A stretch of DNA of 64,000 nt from NCBI RefSeq assembly GCF_002307475.1, contig NZ_NTMH01000054.1, positions 62,001-126,000 on the forward strand, in the 5' to 3' direction. Positions 52,118 through 61,560 of the stretch are shown piece after piece. A program made the position numbers and the translations under genes. Position 1 is the first letter of the stretch; each line of letters opens with the position of its first letter. The notes beneath the pieces were generated by a model. The model saw only the letters and a list, made by a program, of their open reading frames with translations, was not told the DNA's origin and made no database searches. This DNA comes from Pantoea allii. Lineage in GTDB: Bacteria; Pseudomonadota; Gammaproteobacteria; Enterobacterales; Enterobacteriaceae.

Positions 52118-54178
52118 TTATTCAGGTTGTTCCAGCTTCTTAATGTAATCGTAAATGGCCATCTGCGACCGCACTTTACGACGATTGCCGCGCTGAACGT
52201 ACTGGTTAGTCAGCTCTTTATCGACAACCCGGGCTTTAACGGTGTCGCTGAGCTGAATAGCAATAATGTCCAGAATGCGCTGCTTTATTTGTGGATCAAG
52301 GATCGCTACGGCAACTTCGATGCGATAATCAATGTTACGCGTCATCCAGTCAGCGGATGAAAGAAACACTTTCTTATCACCACCGTTTTCAAAAATATAA
52401 ACACGGTCGTGTTCCAGGAAGCGGTCAACGATACTGATTACGCGAATATTTTCACTGATCCCGGGCAAGTCTGGAATCAATGAGCACATTCCGCGCACCA
52501 GTAAATTAACATTTACGCCCACGCTGGATGCGGTATAAAGCCTGTCTACCAGCCCTTTGTCCACCAGGTTGTTAATTTTCAGCGTAATCCCACTGGGGCG
52601 TTTTTGCTGGGCATTGGCTATCTCGTTATCGATCAAATCATACAGCATCCGACGTGAGTTTTGCGGAGAAACCATTAAATGGTCAAAGGTCACCGGACGG
52701 TAAGGGTTTTCGATAAAGTTGAACACCCGGCGCACTTCATTGGTGATACGAGCATCGGCGGTTAACAGGGAATAGTCCGTGTAGAGCCTTGCCGTTTTTT
52801 CGTTGAAGTTACCGGTGCCGATGTGGGCGTAGCGCACGATCTCTTCGCCTTCACGTCGGGAAATTAAAAACAGTTTGGCGTGAATCTTCAGGCCGGGTGC
52901 CGAGAAAATAACGTGTACACCGGCTTCAGTCAGACGTTTCGCCCAGTAAATATTGGCTTCTTCATCAAAGCGGGCCTGAAGTTCCACTACAACCGTGACT
53001 TTCTTGCCGTTATAGGCGGCGTGAATCATCGCATCCATAATGCGGGAATGTTTGGCGACGCGGTAAATATTGATTTTAATCGCCAGCACGCTCGGGTCGA
53101 ATGACGCCTGACGTAACAATTCCAGCACATGCTCGAAGGTGTGATACGGATAGTAAAGCAGCACGTCGCGGTTACGGATGGCATCAAAACCGTTGCGGAA
53201 ACCATCAAAGCCAATATGACGGATTTGCGGCATCGGCCGGTTAATCAGGTTGTTTTTCCCGACATTAGGGAAGCCGATAAAATCTTTAAAGTTGTGGTAA
53301 CGGCCGCCCGCCAGGACGGAGTCATAATTTGAAATCGACAGTTTGTCGCACAGCAGCGCCACCATCGAGTCCGGCATGTCGCGCTGGTAAACAAACCGCA
53401 CAGGTTCAGCCGTCAGACGTTGTTTCAGACTGGAGGACATCAGTTCCAGCAGGCTGGATTCCATTTCCGTTACCAGATCGTACTCCGCGTCACGCGTCAT
53501 TTTCATCGAATAAGCGTTGAGCGTGTCGTAGTCATAAAACCCCTTGAAGATATCATCCAGGCAATAGCGCAGGATGTTATCTAGCAGGATCATCGGCTTA
53601 CGGCGACGTGGCGGTTCAGCTGGCAGATTAATAAAGCGCGGCACCTTGTCAGAGGGGATCTCCAGCAGGGCGTACTGAATATCCTGACCGCGAATAATTT
53701 CAACGGCCAGGTACGTGTAATCGTCTTTAAGAAACTCGGTCAGGTCGGTTTCATGGGTAATCAGAATCGGCGTGATGTGCTGACGCAGTTCGTGCTTGAA
53801 ATAGTGGCGCAGCCAGCTTTGCTGATTGGGGGAAAGCTGACGCTCGTTAATCAGGAAGATTTGATTGCGCGCCATCTCCAGCAGCAGGTCGTTATACAGG
53901 GCATCAAACTCCTGATCTGATTTCAGGACGCGCTGTTGAATCTTCTTTAATAAATGACGTGGCGTACTGGCAGAGCCTTGCTCTTCGCCAATCAGGATAC
54001 GTCGTTTCAAATCGGCAAAACGTACCTTGTAAAATTCGTCGAGGTTGTTCGAGTAAATACCTAAGAAACGCATACGTTCAATCAGCGGATTACTTTTATC
54101 TGCCGCTTCCTGCAAAACACGTTCGTTAAAGCACAACCAGCTCATTTCTTTTTCGATATAAAGCTTTACCTGACCCAT
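52118..54178 (-). CDS. ppk: Polyphosphate kinase 1
   Basis: 686 residues (E. coli 688). Makes polyphosphate from ATP reversibly at the inner membrane. The catalytic phosphohistidine region lies in GLKIHAKLFLISRREGE, with a second histidine in YAHIGTGNFNEKTARLYTDY. The N-terminal helical domain starts MGQVKLYIEKEMSWLCFNER, exactly the family start, with GGAG upstream; the in-frame extension to 54232 would run into the divergent promoter region. First gene of ppk-ppx. Confidence 0.97.
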   Translation of the reverse strand: MGQVKLYIEKEMSWLCFNERVLQEAADKSNPLIERMRFLGIYSNNLDEFYKVRFADLKRRILIGEEQGSASTPRHLLKKIQQRVLKSDQEFDALYNDLLLEMARNQIFLINERQLSPNQQSWLRHYFKHELRQHITPILITHETDLTEFLKDDYTYLAVEIIRGQDIQYALLEIPSDKVPRFINLPAEPPRRRKPMILLDNILRYCLDDIFKGFYDYDTLNAYSMKMTRDAEYDLVTEMESSLLELMSSSLKQRLTAEPVRFVYQRDMPDSMVALLCDKLSISNYDSVLAGGRYHNFKDFIGFPNVGKNNLINRPMPQIRHIGFDGFRNGFDAIRNRDVLLYYPYHTFEHVLELLRQASFDPSVLAIKINIYRVAKHSRIMDAMIHAAYNGKKVTVVVELQARFDEEANIYWAKRLTEAGVHVIFSAPGLKIHAKLFLISRREGEEIVRYAHIGTGNFNEKTARLYTDYSLLTADARITNEVRRVFNFIENPYRPVTFDHLMVSPQNSRRMLYDLIDNEIANAQQKRPSGITLKINNLVDKGLVDRLYTASSVGVNVNLLVRGMCSLIPDLPGISENIRVISIVDRFLEHDRVYIFENGGDKKVFLSSADWMTRNIDYRIEVAVAILDPQIKQRILDIIAIQLSDTVKARVVDKELTNQYVQRGNRRKVRSQMAIYDYIKKLEQPE

Positions 54179-54332
54179 TCTCACTCCGTATGACGGTTGC
54201 AGGACTGACGACGATACAGTATCCAACTGCATTATGGCGAGAGTATGGCAAGGTTGTCCAACGGCAAAAGTTGTCTTATCAACCAGCTACGGGCAACATA
54301 GCGACTCATTTCCGCCGGATAATCAGGGCCGC

Positions 54333-56429
54333 ATGAGCGTAAACCATATTCCTGTGCAGTTTAGCGATCGCCGACGACGTGCGATTGACCGCTTTACGCG
54401 GCGCCTCGTCACGTCTTGCGGGGTGGCTATTCTGCTACTGATGATGCTGCTGTTCTTCTGGTTGCTTTGGGTGGTCCTGCCGCTGTTCAGCGCGCCGGGC
54501 GTGCAAAGCATCAGCAGCCAACGACTGTGGGACTCTGCCCCGGCCCTGGCGATTGGCAACCAGGGAACCCTGGGCTGGCGCATCAGCAGTGATGGCAAGG
54601 CGCGATTTATTCCGCTGAATGGCCAACCGGCGGCACCGGCTTTAGCACTGTCATCCGTTCCACAGCAAATCGTGACCAGCGCAGACGACAGGACATTACT
54701 GCTTAATGCCCAGGGCAACTTAACGCTGCTGCAACCGGTGATAAGCCAGGGCGAGGGCGAGTGGCATTTTCCGCTAGGCGATAACGTGTTTCGGCTGCCG
54801 CAGGGTGGCATAAAAAAGATGGCGCTCGCCACGATAACCCCGGAACAGTGGCGCATTGCCGCCTCAGGTGACGCAGGGTTAAGCATACTGACGCTGGGCA
54901 CTAACCAGCAGGCATCGCTGATTACGCTGCCTGCCCAGCAGCCCCAACATCTGTTACTGTCGCCAAAAGGTGACCTGCTGTATACCACCGAAGGTCACCT
55001 GCTGCGGGTCTGGCAAATTGATGACGGGCGAGCATGGCTGCGCGAAACGCAGACGCTGCCTCAGGTGCCTCAGCAGCTGCAGTTACTGGCTGGAGGGCAA
55101 ACCCTGCTGATCCAGGATGACAGCGGCATTACCCAGTGGTTTTCCATCGCAGGTGAGCACGGTCTGCGTTTACACCCTGTGCGTACTTTTGAACACAGCG
55201 CCGGACAGGCCACGATCATCAGCGAGCCACAGCGACGGGTTTTCGCCACTTTTGATCACGCCGGCATGTTGAAAGTCTTTGCCAGTAAACAGAATGGGCC
55301 GATCCTGCAACGTCAGCTGGCCCCCGGCATTCTTCAGGCGCAATTCTCACCCCATGGCGACAGCCTGTTGCTGGAACGGCAGTCAGGCTGGGAAACGCTG
55401 AAGCTGACGAATGCCTGGCCGGATGTGACCTGGCGTAATTTCTGGCAAAAAATCTGGTATGAAAACTACCCTAAACCCGACTGGGTCTGGCAATCCACGA
55501 ATGCTGGCGACAGCTATCAGGCAAAATTCAGCTTAATCCCCATGGTCGTGGGCACCCTAAAAGCGGCCAGCATGGCACTGTTGTTTGCGACACCACTGGC
55601 GCTGGCGGCTGCCATGTATACTGCGTGGTTTATGGCGCCGGGCTTGCGCCGTTGGGTTAAGCCCGCGATTGAGATGATGGGCGCACTGCCCAGCGTGGTG
55701 ATCGGACTGATAGCCGGATTATGGTTAGCGCCCCATGTGGGTCAGGCGTTAATTGGCGTGCTGTTGCTGCCCGTCACACTTGCCGGTAGCCTGCTCGGGT
55801 GCGGCGTAGTGAGCCATCGTCTGCCTGAACGCTGGCGGCAGCCGGGGCGCGAGGTGCTGTTATTACTGCCTGTGCTGCTTGTTGTCACTCTGCTAACGTT
55901 GTGGCTGCCGACGCTGATCGTACCGGATGCCGGCGACTGGCTACCGCATTACGAGCAACGTAACCTGCTGGTGGCAGCGCTGGCGATGGGGTTTGCGCTG
56001 GTGCCCTTAATTTTCACCCTTGCAGAGGATGCGCTGTTTAGCGTACCGGCCTCGCTGGGACAAGGTTCACTGGCGCTGGGTGCCACGCCCTGGCAAACCC
56101 TGACGCGCGTGGTGCTGCCGGGCGCCTCGGCGGGCATCTTTGCCGCCCTGATGATTGGCTTTGGCAGGGCGGTCGGCGAAACCATGATTTTACTCATGGC
56201 GACCGGTAACACGCCGCAAAGTGAAGGCGGCTTGTTCAGCGGCCTGCGTACGCTTTCCGCCAATATCGCGATTGAGATGCCCGAAGCCGCAGTGGGCAGC
56301 GCACATTACCGGATTCTGTTCTTAAGTGCGCTATTGCTGCTGATTTTTACGATGATCATTAATACCTTTGCAGAACTCATCCGCCAGCGCCTGCGCCTGC
56401 GCTTCAGTCAGTATAAGGAGCAGGCATGA
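54333..56429 (+). CDS. pstC: Phosphate-type ABC transporter permease, long PstC-like
   Basis: Large inner-membrane permease of 698 residues. One TM (about 33-60: VAILLLMMLLFFWLLWVVLP) is followed by a periplasmic beta-rich domain of roughly 340 residues, then six TM segments from about 410. The cytoplasmic coupling helix GQGSLALGATPWQTLTRVVLPG identifies an ABC permease. Short PstC proteins lack the periplasmic insert; Pseudomonas-type PstC (about 680 residues) has it. The start at 54333 follows CAGGG; an in-frame extension to 54234 overlaps the ppk leader. It overlaps pstA by 4 bases (ATGA). No PstS gene is nearby. Confidence 0.82.
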   Translation: MSVNHIPVQFSDRRRRAIDRFTRRLVTSCGVAILLLMMLLFFWLLWVVLPLFSAPGVQSISSQRLWDSAPALAIGNQGTLGWRISSDGKARFIPLNGQPAAPALALSSVPQQIVTSADDRTLLLNAQGNLTLLQPVISQGEGEWHFPLGDNVFRLPQGGIKKMALATITPEQWRIAASGDAGLSILTLGTNQQASLITLPAQQPQHLLLSPKGDLLYTTEGHLLRVWQIDDGRAWLRETQTLPQVPQQLQLLAGGQTLLIQDDSGITQWFSIAGEHGLRLHPVRTFEHSAGQATIISEPQRRVFATFDHAGMLKVFASKQNGPILQRQLAPGILQAQFSPHGDSLLLERQSGWETLKLTNAWPDVTWRNFWQKIWYENYPKPDWVWQSTNAGDSYQAKFSLIPMVVGTLKAASMALLFATPLALAAAMYTAWFMAPGLRRWVKPAIEMMGALPSVVIGLIAGLWLAPHVGQALIGVLLLPVTLAGSLLGCGVVSHRLPERWRQPGREVLLLLPVLLVVTLLTLWLPTLIVPDAGDWLPHYEQRNLLVAALAMGFALVPLIFTLAEDALFSVPASLGQGSLALGATPWQTLTRVVLPGASAGIFAALMIGFGRAVGETMILLMATGNTPQSEGGLFSGLRTLSANIAIEMPEAAVGSAHYRILFLSALLLLIFTMIINTFAELIRQRLRLRFSQYKEQA

Positions 56430-58060
56430 AGGTGATGCGACAAAACGACCGCTGGCGCTGGTTAACGGCCGGGGCCGTGACGGTGTGTCTGCTGGCGTTT
56501 ACCTTACTGATTGGGTTGCTGGGATGGCAGGGGCTACGGACGTTTTGGCCCCACAGAGTAGAACTCTATACGTTTACGCAGCCCGACGGCAGTCAAACCC
56601 GCCTGCTGGGTGAAACCCTTGAGCGGCAGTCGAAGTATCCGGCACCCGCTGAAGGGACAGACGGCCAGCGAGCCTTTCTGCACCGCTACCTGATCAAAAC
56701 CGGCAACCGCGACTGGGCCGCGCCCGATTTTCGTATTGCGCTCAGCAAAGCCGCACCGGCGGTCAGTCAGCCGGAGGATATCATGGTGTTACAGCGCCGC
56801 AGCCACGGCAATGCTTACGGCTGGCTTGTCGGCTTGCGCGAAGACAATGAGGCGCTGACGGCAAAGAACATCCATGCGCTACTGCAGCAGCGACTCGAAC
56901 AGGTTCAGCTCACTGTGCGCCAGGCCAGCGAGATCCGTCGTATTGATATGGCCCAGCTGAATCAACAACTGGATCAGTTAGACGATCAGGCTGAACAGCA
57001 GCGTGAGGAAAAGCAGTTCGATTTACAGGCGCAGTCAGAATACGACGCCAACCAGGCAGCCCTGGAACGCCGGCTTATCCAGCTCAATGAAAGACTCAAC
57101 AACCTGCAAGAAGAAAGCGAGCGTGACGTGTTGATTCTGCGTGACGTTAATGGCATTGAGCACAGCATCCCACTGTCGCAGATTGTGGCCGCCTGGCAGC
57201 CCAACGCCATGACGCTAACAGAAAAAACAGGGCACTTCTTACAGCAGTTGTGGCGCTTTGTCAGCGATTCACCTGCTGAAGGCGAAAGCGATTTTGGCGT
57301 TTTCCCCGCGCTGTTCGGCACGGTGCTGATGGTGCTGCTGATGTCGGTGGTGGTCATGCCGCTGGGGGTCATCGCGGCAGTCTGGCTGCATGAATATGCC
57401 GGACGTAATGCGTTGACTCGGCTGGTGCGCATTGCGGTGGTGAATCTGGCGGGCGTGCCCTCTATTGTCTATGGTGTGTTTGGTCTGGGCTTTTTTGTCT
57501 GGCTGGTGGGCGGAACGGTCGATCGGCTGTTTTACAGCAGCGCACTGCCAAATCCCACGTTCGGCACGCCAGGCTTACTTTGGGCATCGCTGACGCTGGC
57601 CTTGCTGACCCTGCCGGTGGTGATTGTGGCAACGGAAGAGGGGTTATCACGTATTCCGGATAGTCTGAGGCAGGGATCGCTGGCGCTCGGGGCGACCCAG
57701 GCCGAAACCTTGTGGAATGTGGTGTTACCGATGGCGGTTCCGGCCATGTTAACCGGGCTGATTCTGGCGGTGGCCCGCGCGGCGGGAGAAACCGCCCCCC
57801 TGATGTTGGTTGGCGTGGTAAAAATGGTACCGGAATTGCCCGTTGATGCCGTCTTCCCCTATCTGCACCTTGACAGGAAATTCATGCATCTGGGCTTTCA
57901 GATTTATGATTTAGCCTTTCAAAGCCCTAATACAGAGGCCGACCGTCCGTTGGTTTTTGCCACGGCGCTGCTGCTGGTGTTAATTATTCTGTTGCTGAAC
58001 CTGTTAGCCATGGGCCTGCGTCACCGTCTGCGTGAACGCTATCGCCTGATGACTCAATAA
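56426..58060 (+). CDS. pstA: Phosphate-type ABC transporter permease, long PstA-like
   Basis: 544 residues. One N-terminal TM (about 14-37), then a periplasmic region with a marked coiled coil (about 155-225, QLNQQLDQLDDQAEQQREEK), then five or six TM segments from about 290. The coupling helix RQGSLALGATQAETLWNVVLP and the PstA-like HEYAGRNALTRLVRIAVVNL and GVPSIVYGVFGLGFF are clear. Like the upstream PstC it is of the long Pseudomonas type (about 510 residues there). Translationally coupled to pstC by ATGA overlap. Confidence 0.85.
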   Translation: MKVMRQNDRWRWLTAGAVTVCLLAFTLLIGLLGWQGLRTFWPHRVELYTFTQPDGSQTRLLGETLERQSKYPAPAEGTDGQRAFLHRYLIKTGNRDWAAPDFRIALSKAAPAVSQPEDIMVLQRRSHGNAYGWLVGLREDNEALTAKNIHALLQQRLEQVQLTVRQASEIRRIDMAQLNQQLDQLDDQAEQQREEKQFDLQAQSEYDANQAALERRLIQLNERLNNLQEESERDVLILRDVNGIEHSIPLSQIVAAWQPNAMTLTEKTGHFLQQLWRFVSDSPAEGESDFGVFPALFGTVLMVLLMSVVVMPLGVIAAVWLHEYAGRNALTRLVRIAVVNLAGVPSIVYGVFGLGFFVWLVGGTVDRLFYSSALPNPTFGTPGLLWASLTLALLTLPVVIVATEEGLSRIPDSLRQGSLALGATQAETLWNVVLPMAVPAMLTGLILAVARAAGETAPLMLVGVVKMVPELPVDAVFPYLHLDRKFMHLGFQIYDLAFQSPNTEADRPLVFATALLLVLIILLLNLLAMGLRHRLRERYRLMTQ

Positions 58061-58066
58061 CTGACG

Positions 58067-58840
58067 ATGACTACAATGCCCGAAACTGATATTGCGCTAA
58101 CCGTTGATCATCTTTCACTCTGGTACGGTGAGCGCCAGGTGCTTCATGATATCTCCCTGCAACTGCCTAAAAACCGGATTACCGCATTAATCGGTCCCTC
58201 CGGCTGTGGCAAATCAACGCTGCTGCGGTGTTTTAACCGCATGAATGATGTGATCGACAATTGTCGTGTCGACGGGGACATTTTGCTTGAGCAGCAGTCG
58301 ATTATGCGGCCCACTCAGGATCGTTCCGCGCTACGCCGTCGTGTTGGGATGGTGTTCCAGCGGCCCAATCCTTTTCCGAAGTCGGTTTACGAAAACGTGG
58401 TTTATGGGCTGCGCTTACAGGGGGTGCGCGATAAGCGGGTGCTGAACGAGGCCTGTGAACGAGCACTGCGGGCGGCGGCGTTATGGGGTGAAGTGAAAGA
58501 TCAACTGGCACAGAATGCCCTGACGCTCTCCACCGGTCAGCAGCAAAGGTTAGTGATTGCGCGTGCTATCGCGATTGAGCCGGACGTGCTGTTGCTGGAT
58601 GAGCCGACATCCGCCCTGGACCCGATTTCAACGCTGGTGATTGAGGAACTGATGAGCACCCTGAAACAGCACTTCACGCTGGTGCTGGTCACCCACAATA
58701 TGCAGCAGGCTTCACGGGTGTCGGACTACACCGCCTTTATGCACAATGGCGCGTTGGTCGAATTTGATGACACCGACCGCATTTTCACTGCGCCGAAGGT
58801 GCGGCGAACGGAAGATTATATTACCGGGCGGTATGGCTGA
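58067..58840 (+). CDS. pstB: Phosphate ABC transporter ATP-binding protein PstB
   Basis: 257 residues (E. coli PstB 257). ATPase driving the PstCA pore. Walker A GPSGCGKST, Q-loop VFQRPNPFPKS, Walker B LLLDEPTSALDP and H-loop VTHNMQQASRVSDYTAFMHNG are intact; the end EDYITGRYG is the family C terminus. The signature reads LSTGQQQRL, with Thr in place of the usual Gly in LSGGQ, a change tolerated in some ABC proteins. Six bases follow the pstA stop. The overall call of phosphate specificity is by PstB similarity. Confidence 0.9.
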   Translation: MTTMPETDIALTVDHLSLWYGERQVLHDISLQLPKNRITALIGPSGCGKSTLLRCFNRMNDVIDNCRVDGDILLEQQSIMRPTQDRSALRRRVGMVFQRPNPFPKSVYENVVYGLRLQGVRDKRVLNEACERALRAAALWGEVKDQLAQNALTLSTGQQQRLVIARAIAIEPDVLLLDEPTSALDPISTLVIEELMSTLKQHFTLVLVTHNMQQASRVSDYTAFMHNGALVEFDDTDRIFTAPKVRRTEDYITGRYG

Positions 58841-58846
58841 CAGGTG

Positions 58847-58865
58847 CAGGGAGCCAGGCTCCCTG
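58847..58865. terminator. Hairpin between convergent pstB and purN
   Basis: CAGGGAGCC, one base, GGCTCCCTG: a tight 9-bp stem between the two stop codons. There is no T tract, so it is a weak intrinsic terminator at best. Confidence 0.5.
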
Positions 58866-58869
58866 TGAG

Positions 58870-59508
58870 TTACTCGTGTGCATAACCCTGAGGGGGCAAT
58901 GGTTTACCATCCAGCCAGGCCTGACCCTCACGCATGGCCAGACGGCCTTCAACAAACCAGCTAATCACCAGTGGATAAATGGCATGTTCCTGATGTTGTA
59001 CGCGCTCGGTAATGTCCGCTTCACTGTCTTCCGCAAAAACCGGCACCTTTGCCTGTAGAATCACCGGCCCACCGTCCAGCTCATCCGTCACGAAATGCAC
59101 AGAGGTTCCGTGTTCAGCATCGCCGTTTTCCAGCGCCTGGCGGTGAGTATGCAGACCGGGATATTTGGGCAGAAGCGACGGGTGAATATTCAGCAGGCGG
59201 TCAGCGTAATGCGCCACAAAAGCATGGCTTAAAATGCGCATATAACCGGCCAGCACGACGACGTCCGGGGCATAAGCATCGATCTCAAGCATAAGCTGCC
59301 GATCAAAACGTTCACGATCGCTGAAATCACGGGGATTCAGCGCGGTCGCCGGAATCCCGGCGAGCGAGGCGCGGACTAAGCCGTAGGCGGAAGCGTTATT
59401 ACTGAATACGGCAGCGACGCTGCCGTGAATACGCCCGTTTGCACAGGCGTCAAGGATGGACTGAAGATTGCTTCCGTTGCCGGAAATCAGCACAACCAGC
59501 TTTTTCAT
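58870..59508 (-). CDS. purN: Phosphoribosylglycinamide formyltransferase
   Basis: GAR transformylase of 212 residues (same as E. coli) using 10-formyl-THF in purine synthesis. Phosphate-binding loop ISGNGSNLQSILDA at the N terminus, catalytic Asn-His-Asp set with NIHPSLLPKYPGLHTHRQA and HFVTDELDGGPVI. The ATG overlaps the purM stop (ATGA), so the two are translationally coupled. One-carbon units come from GlyA, encoded at the other end of the window. Confidence 0.98.
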   Translation of the reverse strand: MKKLVVLISGNGSNLQSILDACANGRIHGSVAAVFSNNASAYGLVRASLAGIPATALNPRDFSDRERFDRQLMLEIDAYAPDVVVLAGYMRILSHAFVAHYADRLLNIHPSLLPKYPGLHTHRQALENGDAEHGTSVHFVTDELDGGPVILQAKVPVFAEDSEADITERVQHQEHAIYPLVISWFVEGRLAMREGQAWLDGKPLPPQGYAHE

Positions 59509-60545
59509 GACGTGATGACCACACGCTCTTCCGCTTCTGATGCGTTAATCACGCCAATTTTCCAGGCATTTTCACCAGCGGCGCGCATCAGTTCAACGGC
59601 GTTATCCGCATCGGCAGGGCTCAGTGCAATCACCATACCGACGCCACAGTTGAACGTGCGGTACATTTCATGACGGCTGACATTACCGGCCTGCTGCATC
59701 CAGCTAAACACGGCGGGCCACTGCCAGCTGTTCTCGTCAATCACGGCCTGGGTGTTATCGGGCAGCACGCGTGGGATATTTTCCCAGAAACCGCCACCGG
59801 TAAGGTGAGCGATAGCGTGAACATCGACCTGTTCGATCAGGCTCAGGATGTTCTTGACGTAGATACGGGTTGGCTCAAGCAGATGATCGGCAAGCGGTTT
59901 GCCTTCCAGCTGTTCCACCAGCGGATCGGTACCGCTGACTTCCAGAATTTTGCGCACCAGTGAATAACCATTGGAGTGCGGGCCGCTGGAACCTAATGCG
60001 ATCAGGACATCGCCATCCTGCACTTTGCTGCCATCAATGATGTCTGACTTCTCAACCACGCCCACGCAAAAGCCAGCCACGTCGTAGTCTTCGCCATGAT
60101 ACATGCCTGGCATTTCAGCGGTTTCACCGCCCACCAGTGCACAGCCTGACTGCAGGCAACCCTCGGCGATACCGGTGATAACGGCGGAAGCGGTATCCAC
60201 ATCCAGTTTGCCGGTGGCGTAATAATCCAGGAAGAAGAGCGGTTCAGCGCCTTGTACCACCAGGTCGTTGACACACATCGCTACCAGGTCAATGCCGATG
60301 GCATCGTGGCGCTTGAGATCCATCGCCAGACGCAGTTTGGTACCTACGCCGTCGGTGCCGGAGACCAGCACGGGTTCACGGTATTTTTGCGGCAGCGCAC
60401 AAAGCGCACCGAAACCGCCCAGTCCACCCATTACTTCCGGGCGACGCGTCTTTTTCACTACGCCTTTAATACGGTCAACCAGAGCGTTACCAGCATCAAT
60501 ATCAACACCGGCGTCTTTGTAACTGAGAGAGGTCTTATCGGTCAC
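59505..60545 (-). CDS. purM: Phosphoribosylformylglycinamidine cyclo-ligase
   Basis: AIR synthetase of 346 residues (E. coli 345), ATP-dependent ring closure in purine synthesis. It shows the PurM fold marks: SYKDAGVDIDAGNALVDRIK, GTDGVGTKLRLAMDLK, ALVGGETAEMPGMY and the C-terminal HLTGGGFWENIPRVL. First gene of purMN, with a PurR-type box upstream. Confidence 0.98.
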   Translation of the reverse strand: MTDKTSLSYKDAGVDIDAGNALVDRIKGVVKKTRRPEVMGGLGGFGALCALPQKYREPVLVSGTDGVGTKLRLAMDLKRHDAIGIDLVAMCVNDLVVQGAEPLFFLDYYATGKLDVDTASAVITGIAEGCLQSGCALVGGETAEMPGMYHGEDYDVAGFCVGVVEKSDIIDGSKVQDGDVLIALGSSGPHSNGYSLVRKILEVSGTDPLVEQLEGKPLADHLLEPTRIYVKNILSLIEQVDVHAIAHLTGGGFWENIPRVLPDNTQAVIDENSWQWPAVFSWMQQAGNVSRHEMYRTFNCGVGMVIALSPADADNAVELMRAAGENAWKIGVINASEAEERVVITS

Positions 60546-60609
60546 TGCGAGGTCCCCACGCGAGTTGCGGTTGGTGGTTTAATATAAAGCGCGGCAATTC
60601 TACCAGCGC

Positions 60610-60625
60610 AGGCAAACGTTTGCGA
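60610..60625 (-). promoter_or_regulatory. PurR box upstream of purM
   Basis: AGGCAAACGTTTGCGA contains the full palindromic core GCAAACGTTTGC, a near-consensus PurR operator, 65 bases upstream of the purM start and in the same position as in E. coli purMN. Confidence 0.88.
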
Positions 60626-60726
60626 GTCTCAGATTGCGTCCCTGGCGATTTTCATTAATCCTTACTTTGTCCTGACAAAATGCATTTGATTGCGCAAGCA
60701 CATGTGGCGCAGGGGCGAAAAGGCGG

Positions 60727-60747
60727 TATAATCCGGCGATTTTTTTT
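60727..60747 (+). promoter_or_regulatory. upp promoter start region with UTP-sensing T tract
   Basis: TATAAT at 60727-60732 is followed five bases later by GA and eight T (60738-60747). E. coli upp has the same initially transcribed sequence, GATTTTTTTTG, where UTP level selects the start site and drives slippage synthesis, so that upp is expressed when UTP is low. The conserved layout predicts the same control here. Confidence 0.8.
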
Positions 60748-60774
60748 AGCTCAACTCACTCCGGGAGAACAACA

Positions 60775-61401
60775 ATGAAGATCGTGGAAGTTAAACACCC
60801 GCTGGTCAAACATAAACTGGGACTGATGCGTGAGCATGATATCAGTACAAAGCGTTTCCGCGAGCTGGCCTCTGAAGTCGGCAGTCTGCTGACCTATGAA
60901 GCCACCGCCGACCTGGAAACCGAAAAGGTGACGATTGAGGGCTGGAATGGCCCGGTTCAGGTTGATCAAATCAAAGGTAAAAAAATCACCGTGGTGCCTA
61001 TTCTGCGTGCCGGTCTGGGCATGATGGAAGGGGTGCTTGAACACGTTCCCAGCGCACGCATCAGCGTCGTGGGCGTTTACCGTGACGAAGAAACCCTGGA
61101 ACCAGTACCTTATTTCCAGAAGCTGGTTTCAAATATTGAAGAGCGCCTGGCGTTAGTGGTTGACCCGATGCTGGCCACAGGCGGCTCGATGATCGCCACG
61201 ATCGATCTGTTAAAGAAAGCGGGCTGTAGCAGCATAAAAGTGCTGGTGCTGGTCGCTGCGCCTGAAGGCATTGCCGCGCTGGAAAAAGCGCATCCGGATG
61301 TTGAGCTTTACACCGCTTCTGTGGATCAGGGACTCAACGACAAAGGCTATATCATCCCGGGTCTGGGTGATGCTGGCGATAAAATCTTTGGCACCAAGTA
61401 A
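60775..61401 (+). CDS. upp: Uracil phosphoribosyltransferase
   Basis: 208 residues (same as E. coli). Salvages uracil to UMP with PRPP. PRPP-binding motif VVDPMLATGGSMIATIDLL and uracil site GYIIPGLGDAGDKIFGTK at the C terminus. A strong GGGAG precedes the ATG. Forms an operon with uraA after a terminator/attenuator. Confidence 0.98.
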   Translation: MKIVEVKHPLVKHKLGLMREHDISTKRFRELASEVGSLLTYEATADLETEKVTIEGWNGPVQVDQIKGKKITVVPILRAGLGMMEGVLEHVPSARISVVGVYRDEETLEPVPYFQKLVSNIEERLALVVDPMLATGGSMIATIDLLKKAGCSSIKVLVLVAAPEGIAALEKAHPDVELYTASVDQGLNDKGYIIPGLGDAGDKIFGTK

Positions 61402-61497
61402 TGACGAAAATGCGCGGCTCCACGCATCACGGTGTTTTCAGCCTGCAGCAGCAGGCCGGGCCGCTTTTTTCTGTCGTAACAGACCATCAAATGAATT

Positions 61498-61524
61498 AGC
61501 CGACCACAGAGTCGGCTTTTTTTT
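61498..61524 (+). terminator. Terminator/attenuator between upp and uraA
   Basis: AGCCGAC, six-base loop, GTCGGCT then eight T. It lies 97 bases after upp and 37 before uraA, so read-through past it must supply uraA unless uraA has its own promoter. Confidence 0.88.
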
Positions 61525-61560
61525 ATCTAAAAACAGACGATTAACTCAAGGGGACTTTTA

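Noticed and set aside
54179..54332. Pho box between ppk and pstC
   Set aside because: Two GTTGTC strings occur, but 17 bases apart rather than the 11-base repeat of Pho boxes, and the rest of the consensus is missing.
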